Assembly: GCA_051010395.1 (NCBI GenBank)
Contig: JBPCVQ010000337.1
Coordinates: 1 to 5,812 of the forward strand
DNA from: JANQPX01 sp051010395
GTDB taxonomy: Bacteria > Pseudomonadota > Alphaproteobacteria > Geminicoccales > Geminicoccaceae
Direction: 5' to 3'
DNA: 5,812 bases
Shown here: positions 5,648 to 5,812 of the stretch, piece after piece
Layout: every line of letters begins with the position of its first letter
How positions within the stretch are numbered: the stretch's first letter is position 1
Made by a program: the position numbers and the translations under genes
The notes under the pieces: model-generated
The model's database searches: none
What the model saw: the letters and a program-made list of their open reading frames with translations, nothing else
Told to the model about the DNA's origin: nothing

Positions 5648-5812
5648 GGGTTGTTCAGAGAAGATCACCGCACAAATCTAACGGCCGCCGATTAGTTGGT
5701 GACTGACCTGCCAAAAGATGTCGGGTATGCTAACGCTTTCTTAACCATGGGTAGCCTATACCGGTTCTCATGTAATGCCTGAGCGGCGAATGCTCAGCTT
5801 CACCCATCGCGG
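5648..5812. other. Intergenic region after htpX
   Basis: No supported gene lies in these 165 bp. No clear rho-independent terminator follows the htpX stop. A 6-bp inverted repeat CTGAGC / GCTCAG (5779-5784 and 5792-5797, 7-nt loop) lies near the edge but has no T tract. The main recognisable element is the CtrA-like promoter around 5730-5761. Confidence 0.6.
5730..5761 (+). promoter_or_regulatory. CtrA-like site and -10 element, promoter for a gene beyond the right edge
   Basis: CTAA-CGCTTTC-TTAACCAT (5730-5748) matches the CtrA recognition pattern TTAA-N7-TTAA with a single mismatch (C for the first T) and includes the TTAACCAT half-site common in alphaproteobacteria. CTATAC (5756-5761) is five of six to the -10 consensus CTATAT. 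The CtrA-like site covers the place where a -35 would sit, the usual geometry of CtrA-activated promoters. No good -35 is present. The remaining downstream bases contain ATG codons but no convincing ribosome site. Confidence 0.4.

Noticed and set aside
5779..5797. CTGAGC / GCTCAG hairpin as an htpX terminator
   Set aside because: The 6-bp stem is not followed by a T tract on either strand and lies over 130 bp past htpX, downstream of a promoter-like element.
5775..5812. Possible start of a new gene at ATG 5775 running off the window
   Set aside because: The frame is open to the edge and lies just after the candidate promoter, but no Shine-Dalgarno is visible and only about a dozen codons are available, so a coding call cannot be supported.
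1..5812. Search for a new multi-gene system (defence, mobile element, biosynthetic cluster)
   Set aside because: All five genes belong to well-known housekeeping families, codon and base composition look even by eye, and I saw no insertion-sequence ends, integrase, repeats array or tRNA.

Overview
The window looks like ordinary chromosome from an alphaproteobacterium, most likely Hyphomicrobiales (rhizobia and relatives). The coding DNA is GC-rich. The large malic enzyme is the long type with a C-terminal phosphotransacetylase-like domain and closely resembles rhizobial TME proteins. The HtpX is also of the rhizobial kind. The species cannot be fixed from the sequence.

Layout, left to right. 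(1) Positions 1-537, plus strand: the C-terminal two thirds of a family 3 periplasmic solute-binding protein (PheC-like). It ends inside a strong rho-independent terminator. (2) Positions 630-890, plus: a stand-alone TusA/SirA-family sulfur carrier with the CPxP motif. (3) Positions 891-1101: a spacer with a candidate housekeeping promoter. (4) Positions 1102-2109, plus: a compact phosphate acetyltransferase (Pta). No acetate kinase gene is present. (5) Positions 2134-4557, minus: an 807-residue MaeB/TME-type malic enzyme, convergent with pta across only 24 bp that hold a small hairpin. (6) Positions 4558-4777: a 220-bp divergent regulatory region with a perfect 10-bp palindrome. (7) Positions 4778-5647, plus: the membrane zinc protease HtpX. 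(8) Positions 5648-5812: non-coding sequence with a CtrA-like site and a -10-like hexamer, probably the promoter of a gene beyond the right edge.

Functionally, pta and maeB both concern the acetyl-CoA/pyruvate node. The malic enzyme makes pyruvate from C4 acids, and Pta interconverts acetyl-CoA and acetyl phosphate. The window holds two versions of the Pta fold face to face. The stand-alone enzyme keeps the catalytic Ser-Arg-Asp signature. In the malic enzyme's domain the Ser and Arg are replaced, which fits a regulatory rather than catalytic role. TusA (sulfur relay) and HtpX (membrane protein quality control) have no obvious link to this pair.

I found no mobile element, tRNA, rRNA or CRISPR array, and nothing that amounts to an undescribed system. 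The items worth a second look are regulatory and structural details.
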